Assembly (NCBI GenBank): GCA_963576475.1
Contig: OY754979.1
Coordinates: forward strand, 29,103,078-29,167,077
Direction: 5' to 3'
Length of the DNA stretch: 64,000 bases
Source: Molanna angustata
Taxonomy: Eukaryota; Arthropoda; Insecta; Trichoptera; Molannidae
Every line of letters begins with the position of its first letter. Within the stretch, counting starts at the first letter, position 1. Under the pieces are notes generated by a model that was given only the letters and a program-made list of their open reading frames with translations, did no database searches and was not told the origin of the DNA. The translations under genes and the position numbers were made by a program. This document shows positions 1 through 14,600 of this stretch, one piece after another.

Positions 1-19
1 GTACCTACATTGTTTTTAT

Positions 20-250
20 TTTATATTTAATTTATTTATTTAAAGCTTTTTGAGCACATGTGTACAATGGCGGGCTTATTGCCAAATGGCAATATCTTCC
101 AGCCAACCATATTCCACAGATTATATGGAAGCACTGCCTTCTACAAATAACATAGCCGTGCTGTAGATTGGCGGGAACACAAAAATTCAAACTAAAGAGA
201 CCTATCGAAGTTACATATAAACTTGTAATAGAGCAAATATACATAATTTA
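20..250 (-). mobile_element. 3' end relic of a LINE (minus strand)
   Basis: Read on the minus strand, this holds a GGCAATAAGCCCGCC block followed by an AATAAATAAATT-type A-rich tail. That block resembles the 3' untranslated end of insect LINEs, and a related GGCAATAAGTCCGCC block occurs at about 6271 next to LINE coding sequence. No catalytic domain is present. The 70-codon open frame here is not a host gene. Confidence 0.35.
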
Positions 251-2445
251 ATATTTGGCTGATGGAAAAATGCGTGCCAATACCATTTATTTTAAAATAT
301 GCAGATTTAATATATAATAAAAGCAAGCATTACGACATTTTAACACAAAATATACTTCATTGAATATTTGTTTTTCTCCTATGAAAATGTATTTTTTAAC
401 TTCGATTCTATTGATATAAAAAATTGTTATTTTTTATTCGGCATATAAATGAAAATCAAATAATACTACTAATATTATATCATTAGTATACACAATGTAA
501 TCAAAATAATGTGACATGTAACAAACACATCCACCAAGCTTCAATTAAATAATTCACCTATTAGGTTTAGAATATTTTCATTTGATACTATCTTTTAATT
601 CCATGTTTGATACTTTTAAAATTACCTGATATTGCATTCTAAAATAAAGTATTGGTATTTTATCCTACATCTAAATAAATATTTACTTACCATTACAGTG
701 TCTTGAAACACACAAGTGAAAAGAACCGAGAAGAGGAGTACCAAAAAAAATTAAATTGAAACATGATAAATACAACTTTATTCCACAATCAAAAATTATA
801 AGACACAAAAATACTATATAGGTACATGACAAGCAAATAGTGTTAATACTGGTTAATATATAACTTTAGGATAATGTAGACATCTGATAATCAGAAGGCA
901 ATAACCATAGGAATAAATTTACAATGTTTATTACATAGTTATATTATATGAAACTAAAATTAAAAAGGTATGTAGGAAGTGCTGTAGTTTGATGTGTATC
1001 CGGGAACGCAACACCTGTGAGGAATCTAAAAATAGTTTTTTTTTTCATAAATATATAATATAACCTACAAAAATACGAAGGTAAAGAAATAGTTTGTCGG
1101 TATCACAAAAAACTATTTTGTACACAAGAAGCATAATTTATATTTATTAATGTGATATAATCCGATTAAATGCAAACATATTTATCTGATTAAAAAATGT
1201 ATTCAAAATTCCACGTGACTCCATACAGTTTGTAAACAGAACAAACGTGTTGTTGAAAATATGCCAAATAAGTAAATATCTTGATTAAATTATTTTGCCT
1301 TAATGTCTTGAGTTCACAATATTAAATTTGGAATATATTGGTATTCGAAATTGACAAAATACTGTTATAAAAATGCGTTTTTTTAGCAATTGTAAACAAC
1401 TGACAACAGTTCAAACCACACCGACTGTTCGCAAATTCATACTAAAATTCATAGATACGAGTCGACGTTAGGTCTCTTTAACTGTCAACGCGTTTTCTAC
1501 AGCACGGCTTTGTTTGAAGCAAGGCAGTGATGGAAGTAAACTTTCAGTATACTTCAGATGTGTCACTCAATACATAGAAGCTGTAACCGGATAATCATAA
1601 GGTTTCTCGCATCTCCGCTATAGGGGCAACGAATACGCGACCGGTCCACGGCAAATTTAAATTTCCATTTTAAAATGTTTCCAGCTTTGAGGAATGGATT
1701 CACGGATAACTTAAATAAAAAAATAACCATTTTTCAATCATTATTTATTAAAAAAACACATATAATGGATTTTATTTGCAATATTTCAAAAATCTAAATA
1801 AAATGTGCATTGTAGATTATTAGGTTTTTTAAATTTATTTTCCACAAAGAAAGATTTAATACTGATTTTCGGAAAACTATATAACTTCACTTCGCCGTAT
1901 TTCACTTGACAATTTATTCAAAACTCAACAAAACTTGTCAGCCATCTTGCGAAGATAATCGAAAAACACAAAAAGCTGGCAATAGATTAACACCATCACC
2001 ATCACATGGCGTGATAGTGTGTATGTAGATGAACACCGAAAACAACAAGAATTTTACAAAATCACACGTGTTATATTTATTATCTGGTTTACTTCAAGAT
2101 TTTAAAGGATCAAAATGTTTCGCGTCACAACAAACAACAAATAAAACACAACTGAAGTATGCTGAAGGTCTGAAAATTTTACATTGGATTTTCAAAAATA
2201 CCAACATAAAAAATAAATAAATAGCGCCACCTTTGGAGATGTAAGCGTAAAGTAAAACCAGTGCTACCAATAGAGTGCCACCGGCGTGCCATATTCATTT
2301 GGTGAAAAATATTGTATTTGTGATACGTACCAACATTTTTATGAATACAACATATAATTGCATAATATAAAAACAAAACAATAAAGAAACGAAGGGGACA
2401 AGAGAGGATAAGGGACGAGGGTAGGATAAGGAGACAAATTTAAGT
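251..2445. other. AT-rich stretch without recognisable gene
   Basis: No convincing exon was found. It may be intron or 5' flank of the protease gene, whose first exon was not located. Positions 515-575 resemble the 3' end of the LINE at 19195-20650 (both contain AACAAACRCATC). A short minus-strand frame at 960-1025 contains CCVPGY, which faintly recalls a THAP zinc-finger start. The 63-codon frame at 2029 has no family resemblance. Confidence 0.4.
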
Positions 2446-2516
2446 GTTATGTGTAAATAAATGATTCCTTGTTATGTGTAAGGAAATGATTCCATGTTAT
2501 GTGTAAGGAAATGAAA
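2446..2516. repeat. 25-bp tandem repeat, 2.9 copies
   Basis: Three consecutive units begin GTTATGTGTAA at 2446, 2471 and 2496. The first differs at two bases and the last is truncated. It ends about 40 bp upstream of the first visible protease exon. Confidence 0.85.
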
Positions 2517-2555
2517 CAGTTAGTTTACATTATGTTTTTTTTTTTATAATTCAAG

Positions 2556-2696
2556 GTTCAGTCTGGTGTAAATTATTATGTATACTCTCCAGGATACCCG
2601 GCAAACTATCCCAAATCGAAGACATGCAGGTGGCAGGCGTTGTGTCCTGTCAACACTCGATGCAGACTTGTCTGTGCAACAATAAATATTCCATAC
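2556..2696 (+). CDS. Protease exon A: start of CUB domain
   Basis: The acceptor is a T-rich tract ending TTCAAG and the donor is TAC|GTAAGT-like (GTAAG at 2697). It encodes 47 residues in phase 0, including YSPGYPANYP and four Cys. An alternative acceptor six bases downstream (GTTCAG) would remove two residues. Confidence 0.8.
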
Positions 2697-5600
2697 GTAA
2701 GTTTCTATAAAATAAATGTAGTTTAAGTTTATTAAAGTGTCTACGGACAATTCTTAGTGAAATTCTATTATTTATTTATTTATTTTTAAGCAAACAAACA
2801 GTCAAACAATATACATTACAAAAAATAAGTGTTACTTAAATTGTATCCCAAGACAGATTAAAAATGTGAGCATGTATAAAAAGTTATTAATTTAGTCAAT
2901 ATTAGGTACCTACAGCAGAACAAAATTAATAGAAAGGTAAAAATAACAAAAAAATATGTAAGTGTGCTCATGAGGAAGGAAAAGGAAAGGAAGAAAGTAG
3001 GAAATCAGAATCACTGCAACATTATCAACCTCTCATCAATACCTCGAAATTTTGAGACTTGAATCTGGCTTTTGTGTGTTGATGGATGTCCACCGCATCA
3101 AAAAATGAATTATAATTACTGCAAACTCGTTGTATGTATGAATTTTAACAATAGTTTGCTGTATATTGTGGAAGCCTAAGTGTGGAAGTAGTTCTTGTTC
3201 GTCTCAGAGGGCAACTGAATTTAATCTTTTGGAGAAGATCGTTTGAGTCTATTATGTTATTTAAAAGTTTGTATAAATACATGATGTCAATTACTGTTCG
3301 CCTTTTTCCAAAGTCGTAATCTTGTGGTGACGGGCAGGGAGTTTATAGCTACTGAAAGATAATCTACACCTGTAATTATAACATAAAAATACGTTGTGAA
3401 TGAAATAAGTGCGAAATGACGACCTAAATCAGGCAGAAATGTTGGAGAACCCGAGGCAAAAGGTGGTACGATGACAAACTTGAGACAAGTGACTGGATAG
3501 AGGGCTGTGGAGGTCTAAGGGGGAAGCGCGTGTCCTTTACTATATGAGAGAGGGCTGACATGATGACTATATTGTTATTTGTGTTAATGTATAGTGTAAG
3601 ATCCCTCGATTCTAGACTTACATAATTTTGTATAGTGGGCCCATACATACGTCATTTTGTATTGTGGGCCCATATATACGTCGTTTTGTATAGTGGGCCC
3701 ATACATACGTCATTTTATATAGTGGGCCCGTACTCACAGTATTAAGGCTGATTTTTTTTCTGTAAAACGATACTACAGCAGGTAACAACGATTGGATGAT
3801 ACAAACCCTGAATAATGGTATCTTTCGGAGATAACAGTCTTCAAAGTATTGAAAATTGTTAAATATTGCTATTTTAACGCGTCAGCTATAGTATAAAGCG
3901 TGATTTTTCTTTCTTATATTTACTACGGGAGACTATTAGAAATCACGTCTCATATTGACAGATACTTTTGAAGAGACATAAAGGTTTATTTAATTTTAAA
4001 GGTGTTAGTTTTAACGTGCATTGTTCATCACGGATATACAAATCCTGATAGTTTCAGGATTCTAAGGTTGGGAAGTTAGTTAAAAATCGATTTCTTAATT
4101 CTTAATTTACAGACATGTAAAGTTAATTGATTAAAAGCATGTAAAAAGTAATAACTGTTTAAATCTACTAATGAGTTTGTTTTTTAGTCAACGTCATGTG
4201 TAAACGATAGACTGCTGATATCAAAAACTGGAGATCCTACACTAACGGGCGCTGATAAATATTGTGGACAAGGTTCCTTGGATATCCTATCAACTAGTAA
4301 TGCTCTTGCAATTGGTGAGTTATAACTTTTATCTGTATAATATTTTTTCATCAGGACGCAATCAAGTGAAATATAAAAATTATGTGAATCGAGACTAGTT
4401 GCAACCTGTGAAATTAAAATTAAAACATTGGCTAAGTAGTAAATTTTTAAAATTTTATTATCTTTTTAAAAGCTTGAAATAAAGAGGAGTAGAAACTTGT
4501 ACTGTTGTATGAGTTTTTAAATTTTGAATTTGTTAAGAGGGTGACTGCTGCCAACGTACCTATTTTTTCAATTTGATATATCTACCATCATTATTACTAA
4601 ACGAATCATTTTGAAAAAATAATCTAGTTAGTTTGGATATTAATAAAGAGAAATATACATTAACTTTTTGATTATGTTCTGTATATATTCTTGTAGGAAA
4701 ATAATAAGCATACCCCGATTTTAGACATTTATCTTAAATTTCTAAAAAAATATAAGGTATAGAGCAATATATTTTTTTTATAAATTAAAGAAGAACAAAA
4801 TACCTGGAAAAATACGACGTAATCAGGTTAAGTTAATAAACCAAAAAAACTTTTATTTCGCAATGGCGCTGAATGGAAAATAAATGTTTTTTTAGTTTTA
4901 TTTACTAAACCTGAAGCATTAATGCCACGTCACATCATATTTTTCTAGATATTATTGTCTTCTTTGATTGAAAAAAAATAGATTACTCTACGCCTTTAAG
5001 TTTATTCAAAATATAAGATAAACGTTGAAAATCGGGGTATGCCATTATTTTTCTACAATAATTTATACAGAACATTATCAAAAAGTTAAGGTATATTTTT
5101 CTTTATTAATACCCAAACTATCTAAATTTTTTTTTCAAAACGATTTGATAAGAAACAATGATGGTATATCAAATTGAAAAATATGTACGTTGGCAGCTGT
5201 CCTTCCCTTAAATCCTTTTTTTATTTTTTATTGTGAGTAACTAAAGAACTACAAGGCTTTTGAAGTAAATTTTAACTTTAATCGAAAAATAATATGAAAA
5301 TCTACCGCCTGAGTTGTTCACAATTTTGATATATTAATTACTATTCTTGCTATTTAAAAAAATCCTCTAAATTTTACCTTTTTCTTCATGATAAAATATT
5401 ATGTATCACAGATTTGGTGATATACATTTTATTTTCGTGTTTCCTACTTTCTATCTCTTAACCTACATACTTCCCTTTTATTTCTCTATTCCTGTAGTTA
5501 GTCATATCTCCTCCCATCCCTCCCATAGTGTTGTAACAGGTTTCATCTATGATTTGTTTAATTGTCATTAATGTACATATTTTTATTCTTCTTACTTTCT

Positions 5601-8600
5601 TGTGTCTAAATGTTATATGTTTATAGTTTTATATGCGTTTTCTTTTCTTTTGTACATGTACCATACTCTCTCATAACTGCTACAGATGGTTGTCTGGAAG
5701 AAATTGCCATTGTCTCCCGTTTGGATTATTGTAACGGTATATATGCGAATTTACCAAAGAAAGAAATTAGTAAAATTCAGTCAGTTTTCAATGCTGCAGC
5801 CAGACTCATCACTGGAGCCTCCAAATTTTCTCACATCTCTCACCATCTTCGCAATCTACAAAAAATTGAATATAAAGCTCTGTCTCATAATCTTTAAAGC
5901 ACTTCATGGTATGGCTCCTACTTACCTCTCCGAACTGTGCATTCCGCTTTCAATAAAAGACAGACAATCATCACTTCGTTCTGCCTCTTCATCCATGGTT
6001 GGGAAATTAGTTGAAATAAACAGGGTGCACACAACTAATTTCGGTGATCGTGCATTTGCTGTGGCAGGACCAAATGCATGGAATAAGCTCCCACACACCC
6101 TCAGACGAACCGAAAATATATCTTCGTTCAGAAAAAACTCAAAACGCACCTTTTTCGCAAATCTTACCAGAGCCGAAATGATACAACGTAATCATTTTTT
6201 CAGCGCCCTTGAGGTGAGATATTCACAAAAACGGCGCTATATAAACTATCCAAATTTATTATTATTTATTAGGCAATAAGTCCGCCATTTGAACTACCTA
6301 ATAAGTATTGTACAATAAAGTGTTTAAAATAAAATAAATAAGGTAAGTAATAAAGTGTGTATATTTGTGTACAACCAAGGTATACAAGGGCCTTAAGTAC
6401 AATGTACCCATGAAAAGTGATAGGTATATTTAACAATGCTATGAACAATACTATAATATATACATATGTACCTAGTTAATATAAATATGTTAAAACTAAC
6501 ATATACCTATATGCTTTGTAAATGTTTCTTAATCTATATTAAATAAAATAAACGGAAAAATCTTTGTTGAGGGTCTTATCATTTTTACGTACCTAGTAGG
6601 TATCAAACGTTAATTATTATTATGAATATTCTGATATAAAGTAAATATTTCTAAACCATATTCCTTGAAACTGTTTTGTGTCAAAGACATTACGATAAAA
6701 AATAATATTCCTCGAACATAATACATCATTATTATGATAAAAGGGCTTTGTTTGTGTAGTTAAGGTTTTATACGTAGGTCTAGCTAATCCCCATCATAAT
6801 ATTTTAACGCGTAATATATGTATATTTATTCACTAGTTGCATGTAACACATGAGATCCAACTGTCGATAGCGATAGTATGTATAGTTGAAGAATAAGAAT
6901 CAAACTATAAACACATAAATACAAATTATTGAAAATTTTAACACATGTTGGTATGTATGTCAAGATAGGACAGTATGGAGGTCAGTCCTCTTTTCCTACC
7001 CGGAATATGAAAACAGCATGATGGTTCTGTATGTATGTTTGGATTTAAAGTACCTATCAAACTATTAATTCATCTTACATATTGTGTATAGGCGACTGCC
7101 ATACAAATTGTATGAAGCAATGTCGTCACTAAATTCAATTTTTATAAAAATTGTTAAAAAAAATTTGGGATGTGCTAATACAATTGTAATATTTTTTATA
7201 GAAAATTAAATTATCTAGTTGGGGTGTTTCGGCTTTTTTCGATATTTTTAAAAAAATTGCAAATATAGGCAGTTAAACTCAAATTTATCGTAAAAAATTA
7301 TAAACTTGTACTGAACTTTTTTAACATGACACTTATTGTCACCCAAAATTATTGCGACAAGTGACAATTCTCAAACGCATCGGTGAGGGGACAATGGCAA
7401 GGAAAGGATTCAAAGGAAATATGCTTCTACAGTAGGTATTTTAAATCTTCTGTCTCTGCTCTCCTTTTATTTTATTATTTGACATTTGGAGGAATATACT
7501 TACCTTCAAAGTAGCAGCATACGCATGCCCAGAACAGACACATTTATCTCTGAATAACGAAATATCGAGGAATACGAACTATTCAAGGTAGGTGACGTTT
7601 ACTTCACTCTGAATAATGCAATCATCTTCAAGGCACGAAGGTCCAAGGCTTCCTTAATATTTGTCTCTGAATACGGGTATTAAACTTTAAATAAATTGTG
7701 AAACCAAAATATATGTAAAATAACACTTCACAATCATTTCTATTTATAATCCATTTATTAAAGTTGTCGCCGGCAATTTAATAAAAAAAGTATTGTAGGA
7801 ACTTACCTAACTTACATAGCTAACATTAACTTGAATTACGTGTTCATATTATTAATCTTCCATAAATGTTGAGTTCTTTATAGTTCTACATATTACAAAT
7901 TAGGGACCATTGGATTGAAGACTGCAGATTCAACTTTATATGTCATCATTGAGAACTACATATATAATTCCTTTAACAAACTAATCAAATAATTAATTGT
8001 AGGTCTGGTTACCACAGCGACCACAACTGGAGGATACTTCTCGTGCACTTTAACAGCTCAGCCTGTCAACGGTACAGGACAATGTGCTTGTGGATGGAAG
8101 AAAACTGTAAGATTTTATAAATTAAAAAACATTAACCAATTGTAAATCCTTACAAAACCTAAGGCCACATAAACACACTGAAATTGGCCTAAAGTATTAA
8201 GAGAATTTTTCTGCGTGACATCATCAAAATAATACAATAATCCCTTCAAACAAAAATTTGACTCTGAGGTTCTACATAGTATGAGCGAATTGTGATATGA
8301 CTTCCCACAAAAACGAGAGGGTTGTGGCCAACGCTAAACTCTCCACTACATGAAATTCAGGAATGCCGAAGTGATTATGGCCGATGAAGTCAAGAGGATT
8401 CTATTAATATGTTGTATTGTGTATTTTTCATATAAATATACAATTACACATTTAATATAACATACCATGGATTTTTTTGTTTAAAGGTTGACAATCCCTG
8501 AATGCAATTACGAAGAGTATATATCTATTGTATCAAAAATTAAAAAAAAATTAAAATCTTGATTTTCCAGACCATGAGAGCATTTTGAAAATTTTGACAG

Positions 8601-11600
8601 ATGAAATCATAGACAAGAAATTAACGGATATCTATGGAAAACTAATCAGCTCTAAGTTTATAGACTTTACATATATTATATCAATAATGAAGTCAATAGG
8701 ACTTATAGTTTGGTCTGTAGAGAGGACACAAAAAAAAACAACATAAATTATAAAATCATAGAGAAGAAATTAACGGTTGTCTATGGAAAACTAATCAGCT
8801 CTAGGTCTATGCACTTTATACATATGATGTAAATATGAAGTCGATCGGACTTATAGTTTGGGCTGTAGAGAGGACACAAAAAAGATAAATGCTACGCCGC
8901 CGCCGTATTCGGCGTGTACGCCGTATACACCATACACACAAACACATCACGACGAAACTCATAGTGTGCATTCTCTACATGATACCCATTGAGAAATTGA
9001 TGTAAAAAAATACGCTTAAATTTTGCGAAATCATGACTCTCCACTATTCCATAGTAGTGGAGAGTAAAAATGTGATATCCTATATCAATCATAATTATAA
9101 TCCTGTAACAAATAGGGTATCACGATTTTTTTGTGACAAATCATAATATCACAATACGCGTATACTAGACCTTTCAGAACTTTTTCCAATGCTTATTAAT
9201 ATTACAATGCTTATTATAATGCATATTAGTCGGGTAGCTGTCATTAAAAGTGCATTCAAGAAATAAACGATCCAGTGTCTCATCATAAAATATTTTTTTT
9301 GTGTTTTTTTTTCAGATGAGGATCGTTGGAGGTGTACAGACAGGTATAAACGAGTATCCCATGATGGTTGGACTGGTGGATGGTCAACTCCGAATTATCT
9401 ACTGCGGTGGAACTATCATCAGCCATCGATGGGTCTTAACAGCAGCCCATTGCTTAGACAACCAACAAACATCCAACGTCAAGTTACTCATCGGAGATCA
9501 CAACATCAGAATAGGCAGTGAGTATAATTTGCCTGTTAGCTCAAATACCTACCGGCGAAATGGCGAGGGATTCCGCCGGTGCAAAATTGCCTCAGCACGG
9601 TTGTAAGGATTTTGCTTGGTGGAACAGTGGACTGTATCTGATTGTGGATGTTGGTTATGGGGATGAACATGATCGATCTATTATTATATGGGAACAGTCA
9701 AGATTACGTATCTTTTCTGAAGACTGCTTGCACTCACAAGGTTGGCCAACCTAAGATCTCGGCTTGCAGACACATAAGTTCACATATAAATATAGTTCAT
9801 CACGCACAAATCACAACACAAGAATGTTCAATAATTCGATACGAGAGATCGAATTATTTATAACAAAAAAAACAATGAATATGAACAATTACCGCTACGT
9901 ACACAAGCGGTCCGCTAATCTCGAGCGATTAACCTTGACTGATTAGGATGGGAGATGGGCGGGAGGGGGTTTTTGCACAGTACGACAATTTTTGGCGCCA
10001 ACATTGCCCATGACCGAAAATTGATTGACGAGGTGTTTTTATCCGACATCATAAGACGTTTGTAGTTAGTAGGTGATGTGACAGAGATAAAGGATACAGA
10101 AGATATACAATGAAAGCAGAGGCAGCACCCTCTGGATTTGCTAATTTTTATTATGCTACGCCATAATGTATAGGGGTATAATTTCCAGTATGGCCGACGT
10201 TTCAGTCGAATGATTTCGCATCTACACTGTATTTTATGCACGTATGTAAATCAGTATTCGGTTAGTGACGTCTCGTTGTGTAGTATTTAAAATCTCAATA
10301 AGTACTGACACCGCTTCGCCTTGCAGGGGACGAAGAGCGTACAGTTGGGTGGAAGCAGGGCGTCCTTTATTATCTTGGACCAACTTCGGCCCTGGATCGA
10401 ATAATAAGGAAATTAAGACACTCACCCTAGGACGTGGTTTAAATCTCTTCGACCTTCTGTTGGGCGGGGACGTCCCATCAGATCCCCAGGCGTAGACCCA
10501 TAGATTGCTACGTTGTGGTGACGTTCTCTCATCGGAGCGGTTGGTTCGATGGTAGCCGGGCACATGGAAAACAAATGCAAATCATTAGTCCCAGTTGTAG
10601 CTGGGGCGTTGTCGCGGGTGAAGAAGTGTCACAGGCAGAGGTTGCTATCCCTTTCACCACAAGTACAGCAGGCCCTACATTGGTGCTACGGCACCCTTTC
10701 TCCCCAAATCAACAAGGCGTATGGAGTCGACAAAAAATGTGAGGTTAAATTTCTTAAAATTTAGAATTCTGCAGTCCAACATGGTCTCCTTACTACCTAA
10801 AACATATAAATAGAATTGAAAAAGTACAAAAGAAGTTTTTATTTTATTTTACATTGCTTCTCGGTCAACTAACAGGTACTATGTCAAATATTTAATTAAC
10901 ACGCACCCAATAACAAGTTGCCGCATTCTGGAGACTAACGATATTTATCGTCTCAAAGATCCAGACTGAAAACACAATTAAAAACTGTGTCTCCACCGGG
11001 AATCGAACCCGGGACCTTTGGCTCAGCAGTCAGATACCTAACCAACTGTGCCATGAAGGCCGACAAACATATCAACTTTCGTTTACGCATATATTTTCCT
11101 CTATATTCCGAATCAGTTCAATTTCATAATTTTGACACACTAGTTAATCGACGAATTATGGCTGATCAATCTCTCTTATATAAGGTAATAAACAATTTTT
11201 TTTATTCTTCTGAACTAATAAGCTTTATACCACTCAGAGTTTCTGGAAGAACTACCAGACGGCCCGAATTGTTTCTCGTTCCTCTTTGTAGAACGAACTA
11301 TCGGAAGATTTCAACTATCCCTCGAATTTGTCGACAATATAATGAAAGTTTTAATGATATAGACATATTTTTCCTTTCTTATAATCAATTCCGGGAGAGG
11401 GTTAGGTGCGAGTGCAGACGGATATCATAATGACGAAAGGTGTTGTGACATACCATAGTTTCTCTACCTCTCACATTCCTCCACTTTTCTATTTCTATTC
11501 CTACAGTTCCTCCCCCATCTCCCTCATTATCCTTGTTGCTTTTGTCATAATATATATACTTTTTTAAATCATATATTATTTTTTTAATTTTTAATATACA

Positions 11601-14600
11601 TAAGTATATAATATTAATATTTTTTCAGAATCAACTGTAAATACGTACCTACTTTGTGGACAGTTTTTTTTTGGCCTTGATTTATCACTCATTGTTTTAT
11701 ATTCATATTAGTTAATAATGCTGTTATTGTCCCAAATAAACCAAATAAATAAATAAATAAATAAAATATTAACTTAACTATTGGGCCTTGTGACTGGGGG
11801 ATCCTGGAATATACGTGCCACTTTCGGCAAAGGCCTACAGTTGCAATATTGGATCTACATACATACATACATACCATCACGCCATGTCCCTTACGGGGTA
11901 GGCAGAGAGAACCGAACGCCATATCTTTCTATCCTGGCACACATTCATCGCCTCGTCAACATTCATGCATCGTCTCATACATGTTCGTCTATTGTACATG
12001 CTTCTAACATTTCCGTCTTTCAGAATATCGTTCACATGGTCGTGCCATCCCTTTCTTGGGCGGCCCCGGCCTCTCAATCCATTCCTATCCGCGTTGTATA
12101 TTTTCTTCGTCAGGCGTTCCTCATTCATTCTACCCATGTGGCCAAACCATCTCAGTGTGTTCACTTTTATTCTATTAATGATATCTTTCTTCATCTTACA
12201 TTCTTTCCTTATGTTCTCATTTCTTACCCTGTCATACATCGTTCTATTGCAGATTCTTCTTAGCGATCTCATTTCAACAGCATTTATTCTGCTTTCGTGC
12301 GACTTCTGCCATGTCCAGGTTTCACTTGCATACGTCAATGTTGGCACTAAGATAGCGTTATGAATGGCAACTTTGGCAGCCTTTGATATGTTGCGATCAT
12401 TCATAACTGGTCTCAGTGCTCCATTCACTCTGTTTCCTGCCATAACTCTTCTTTCGATATCCTTATCAGGTCGTCCATTCCGTTGAAACATGCTTCCCAG
12501 ATATACATACTCGTCGACTTGCTCGAGCCATTCATTCTCTACTCTTATTTTACACGCTGTTCTGCTTTCACTCTTTTCAAAGACCATTACCTTTGATTTG
12601 CTGGCATTCATTCTCAGATCGTTCTCTATGCATCCTTCATATACCATGCTTACAAGATACTGTAACTCTTCCACACTTTCAGCTAACAGTACTTTGTCAT
12701 CTGCATACATCAAATCACGCACTATTACATTACTCAGTTTCAGACCTTTGCTTTCATCCTTAAGGGCTCTTATACAGAAGTCAATGTACAGGTTGAAGAG
12801 CCATGGAGACAGCACGCATCCCTGTCTAACGCCATTATTTATCGAGAACAACGATGTTACTGTGTCGTTGACACGAACACATGCTTCGCTGTTCTCATAT
12901 AATGACGCGATTGCGCGTATCAGCTTACTCTTCGTTCCATACGCTGATAGTATATCCCATAGTTTCTCTCTAACAACTTTATCATAGGCCTTTTCTAGGT
13001 CTATAAAGGCACAGAACAGTTTCTGGTTTTTATCCAGAACCTTCTCTGTGACCATTCGTAGAGAAAAAATTTGGTCTGTACATCCTCTGCCGCCCACAAA
13101 CGCTCCTTGGGCATCCCATATCTTGCATTCAGTAACCTTTCGTACTCTTTGATCCAGGATCCTTGCGTACATTTTACCAACTGAGCTTAACAAACTTATG
13201 GCTCTATAGTTTTTGCAGTCGAGTTTCGATCCTTTACCTTTATACAAAGGTACCACGACTGCATTTCTCCAGTCCGCAGGAGTGCGTCCTGCTTCCCAAC
13301 ACAAGTTGAAAAGAGAGTGGCACCACTCCAACGTCTGCTCGCCGCCATATTTTATAAGTTCAGCTGATATACTATCATATCCGGCAGCTTTTCCCGCTTT
13401 CGCGTGTTTTACTGCTTCAAGCACCTCCTCTCGCGTAATTTCATCTTTTTCGTCTTCACTTACTTGCCATGCTCTCTGAGTCACGCCCCCGCTTATACCG
13501 CTATCGTATAGCTCCATGAAATATTCTTTCCATCGTTCTTTCACGCCCTCTTCATCCATAATTATTTTTCCGTCTTTATCATTAATTCCTTGCAATGCTT
13601 TCACAGTTCCATTTTTCCTTTTCGCTACGCCTTTCCAGAACATTTTCATGTTTCCAGGAAAGTCGTTGGCTATTTTCAGGCTTTCTTTCTCTTTCACGCG
13701 ATCTTTTTCTCTTTTTACGGTGTCTTTTACTAGTTTCTTGCACACTTTATACTTCTCTTTTGCTCTCTCTTCACTATAAGTTTCAGAGTTAATGCAAAAT
13801 CTGTAATAGGAAATATCTAGTTGATCTGCTGTAGTGAATGTCAAAGAAAAGAGTCCAATCTCTGCTCCGTTAGATGGTGACAGTTGCGCCATTTGTTCCA
13901 GTTGAAGTTGCTGTACCCGTAGGTATTATATTATTATACTCTTTGGTTGCTGGTAGAGTTTCAATTTATCGGTGGCAGGACCAATTGACGGATCTTTTCG
14001 TAAACAAATCTTGTTTTTGGAAAATTTGAATTCAAAATCACCTGTTCCGGTGATTGCACCTGTGCTTCCACACTCTATTTTATTCAAAAAACTATTCATA
14101 GACAGTAGAAACACAAATAGTTAAACCAGTGGCCTACTCAAACGAGAGGGACGACGCGACGGGTTTGCCGGTATCAGTACTAATAGTATAGTTTTTCACA
14201 CTTAAATTTTTTTATTAATATAAAACCATTGTGATTTTAATTGTTAAGTTATTTGATATTAACATAAATTCATTGAGATTTACGTCAATGTTTTTCACGT
14301 GATATATGTTTTGTTTATTACGAAATACGATCACCATGCATACAGCCTGAAATTGTCGTTTATAAGAATTGTTTTAGTGGATGTATTTTTTAATCTAGTT
14401 TTATTGTATACAAAGTGTATTTAAATGAGTGAAAACGTCGGTCACTTTATTTCCTACATGTTGGCCTGCCTGCAGGAAAACGAACGAATTCAGAGGGCCT
14501 TGGCAGAAGCAAAATTAATAATATGCTTAGGTAGTTCTACTTTGTTGACCGACCGAAGAGTGAACCATAATTAATGTTATTTTTTTATTTCAGCTGAAAC

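Noticed and set aside
960..1025. Minus-strand terminal exon with CCVPGY (THAP-like) after a TTTTTAG acceptor
   Set aside because: All three frames are open over the short stretch, the acceptor context is poor, and the zinc ligand expected after CCVPG is Tyr instead of Cys.
2029..2220. 63-codon ORF as first protease exon
   Set aside because: It has no signal peptide, no suitable donor in phase with the exon at 2556, and no similarity to secreted proteases.
9301..9606. 101-codon ORF starting at an ATG with MRIVGG
   Set aside because: The true coding part is only 9316-9517, an internal exon bounded by T8CAG and GTGAGT. The ATG is an internal codon just before the activation site and the rest runs into intron.
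9993..10010. TGGCGCCAACATTGCCC as proof of an LTR retrotransposon
   Set aside because: It is only a partial match to a lysine-tRNA primer site, and no flanking LTR end, paired LTR or pol sequence was found.
11781..13792. Several plus-strand ORFs of 65-165 codons
   Set aside because: They lie antisense to the 671-codon LINE reverse-transcriptase frame and have shadow-like Ser/Phe/Leu-rich composition.
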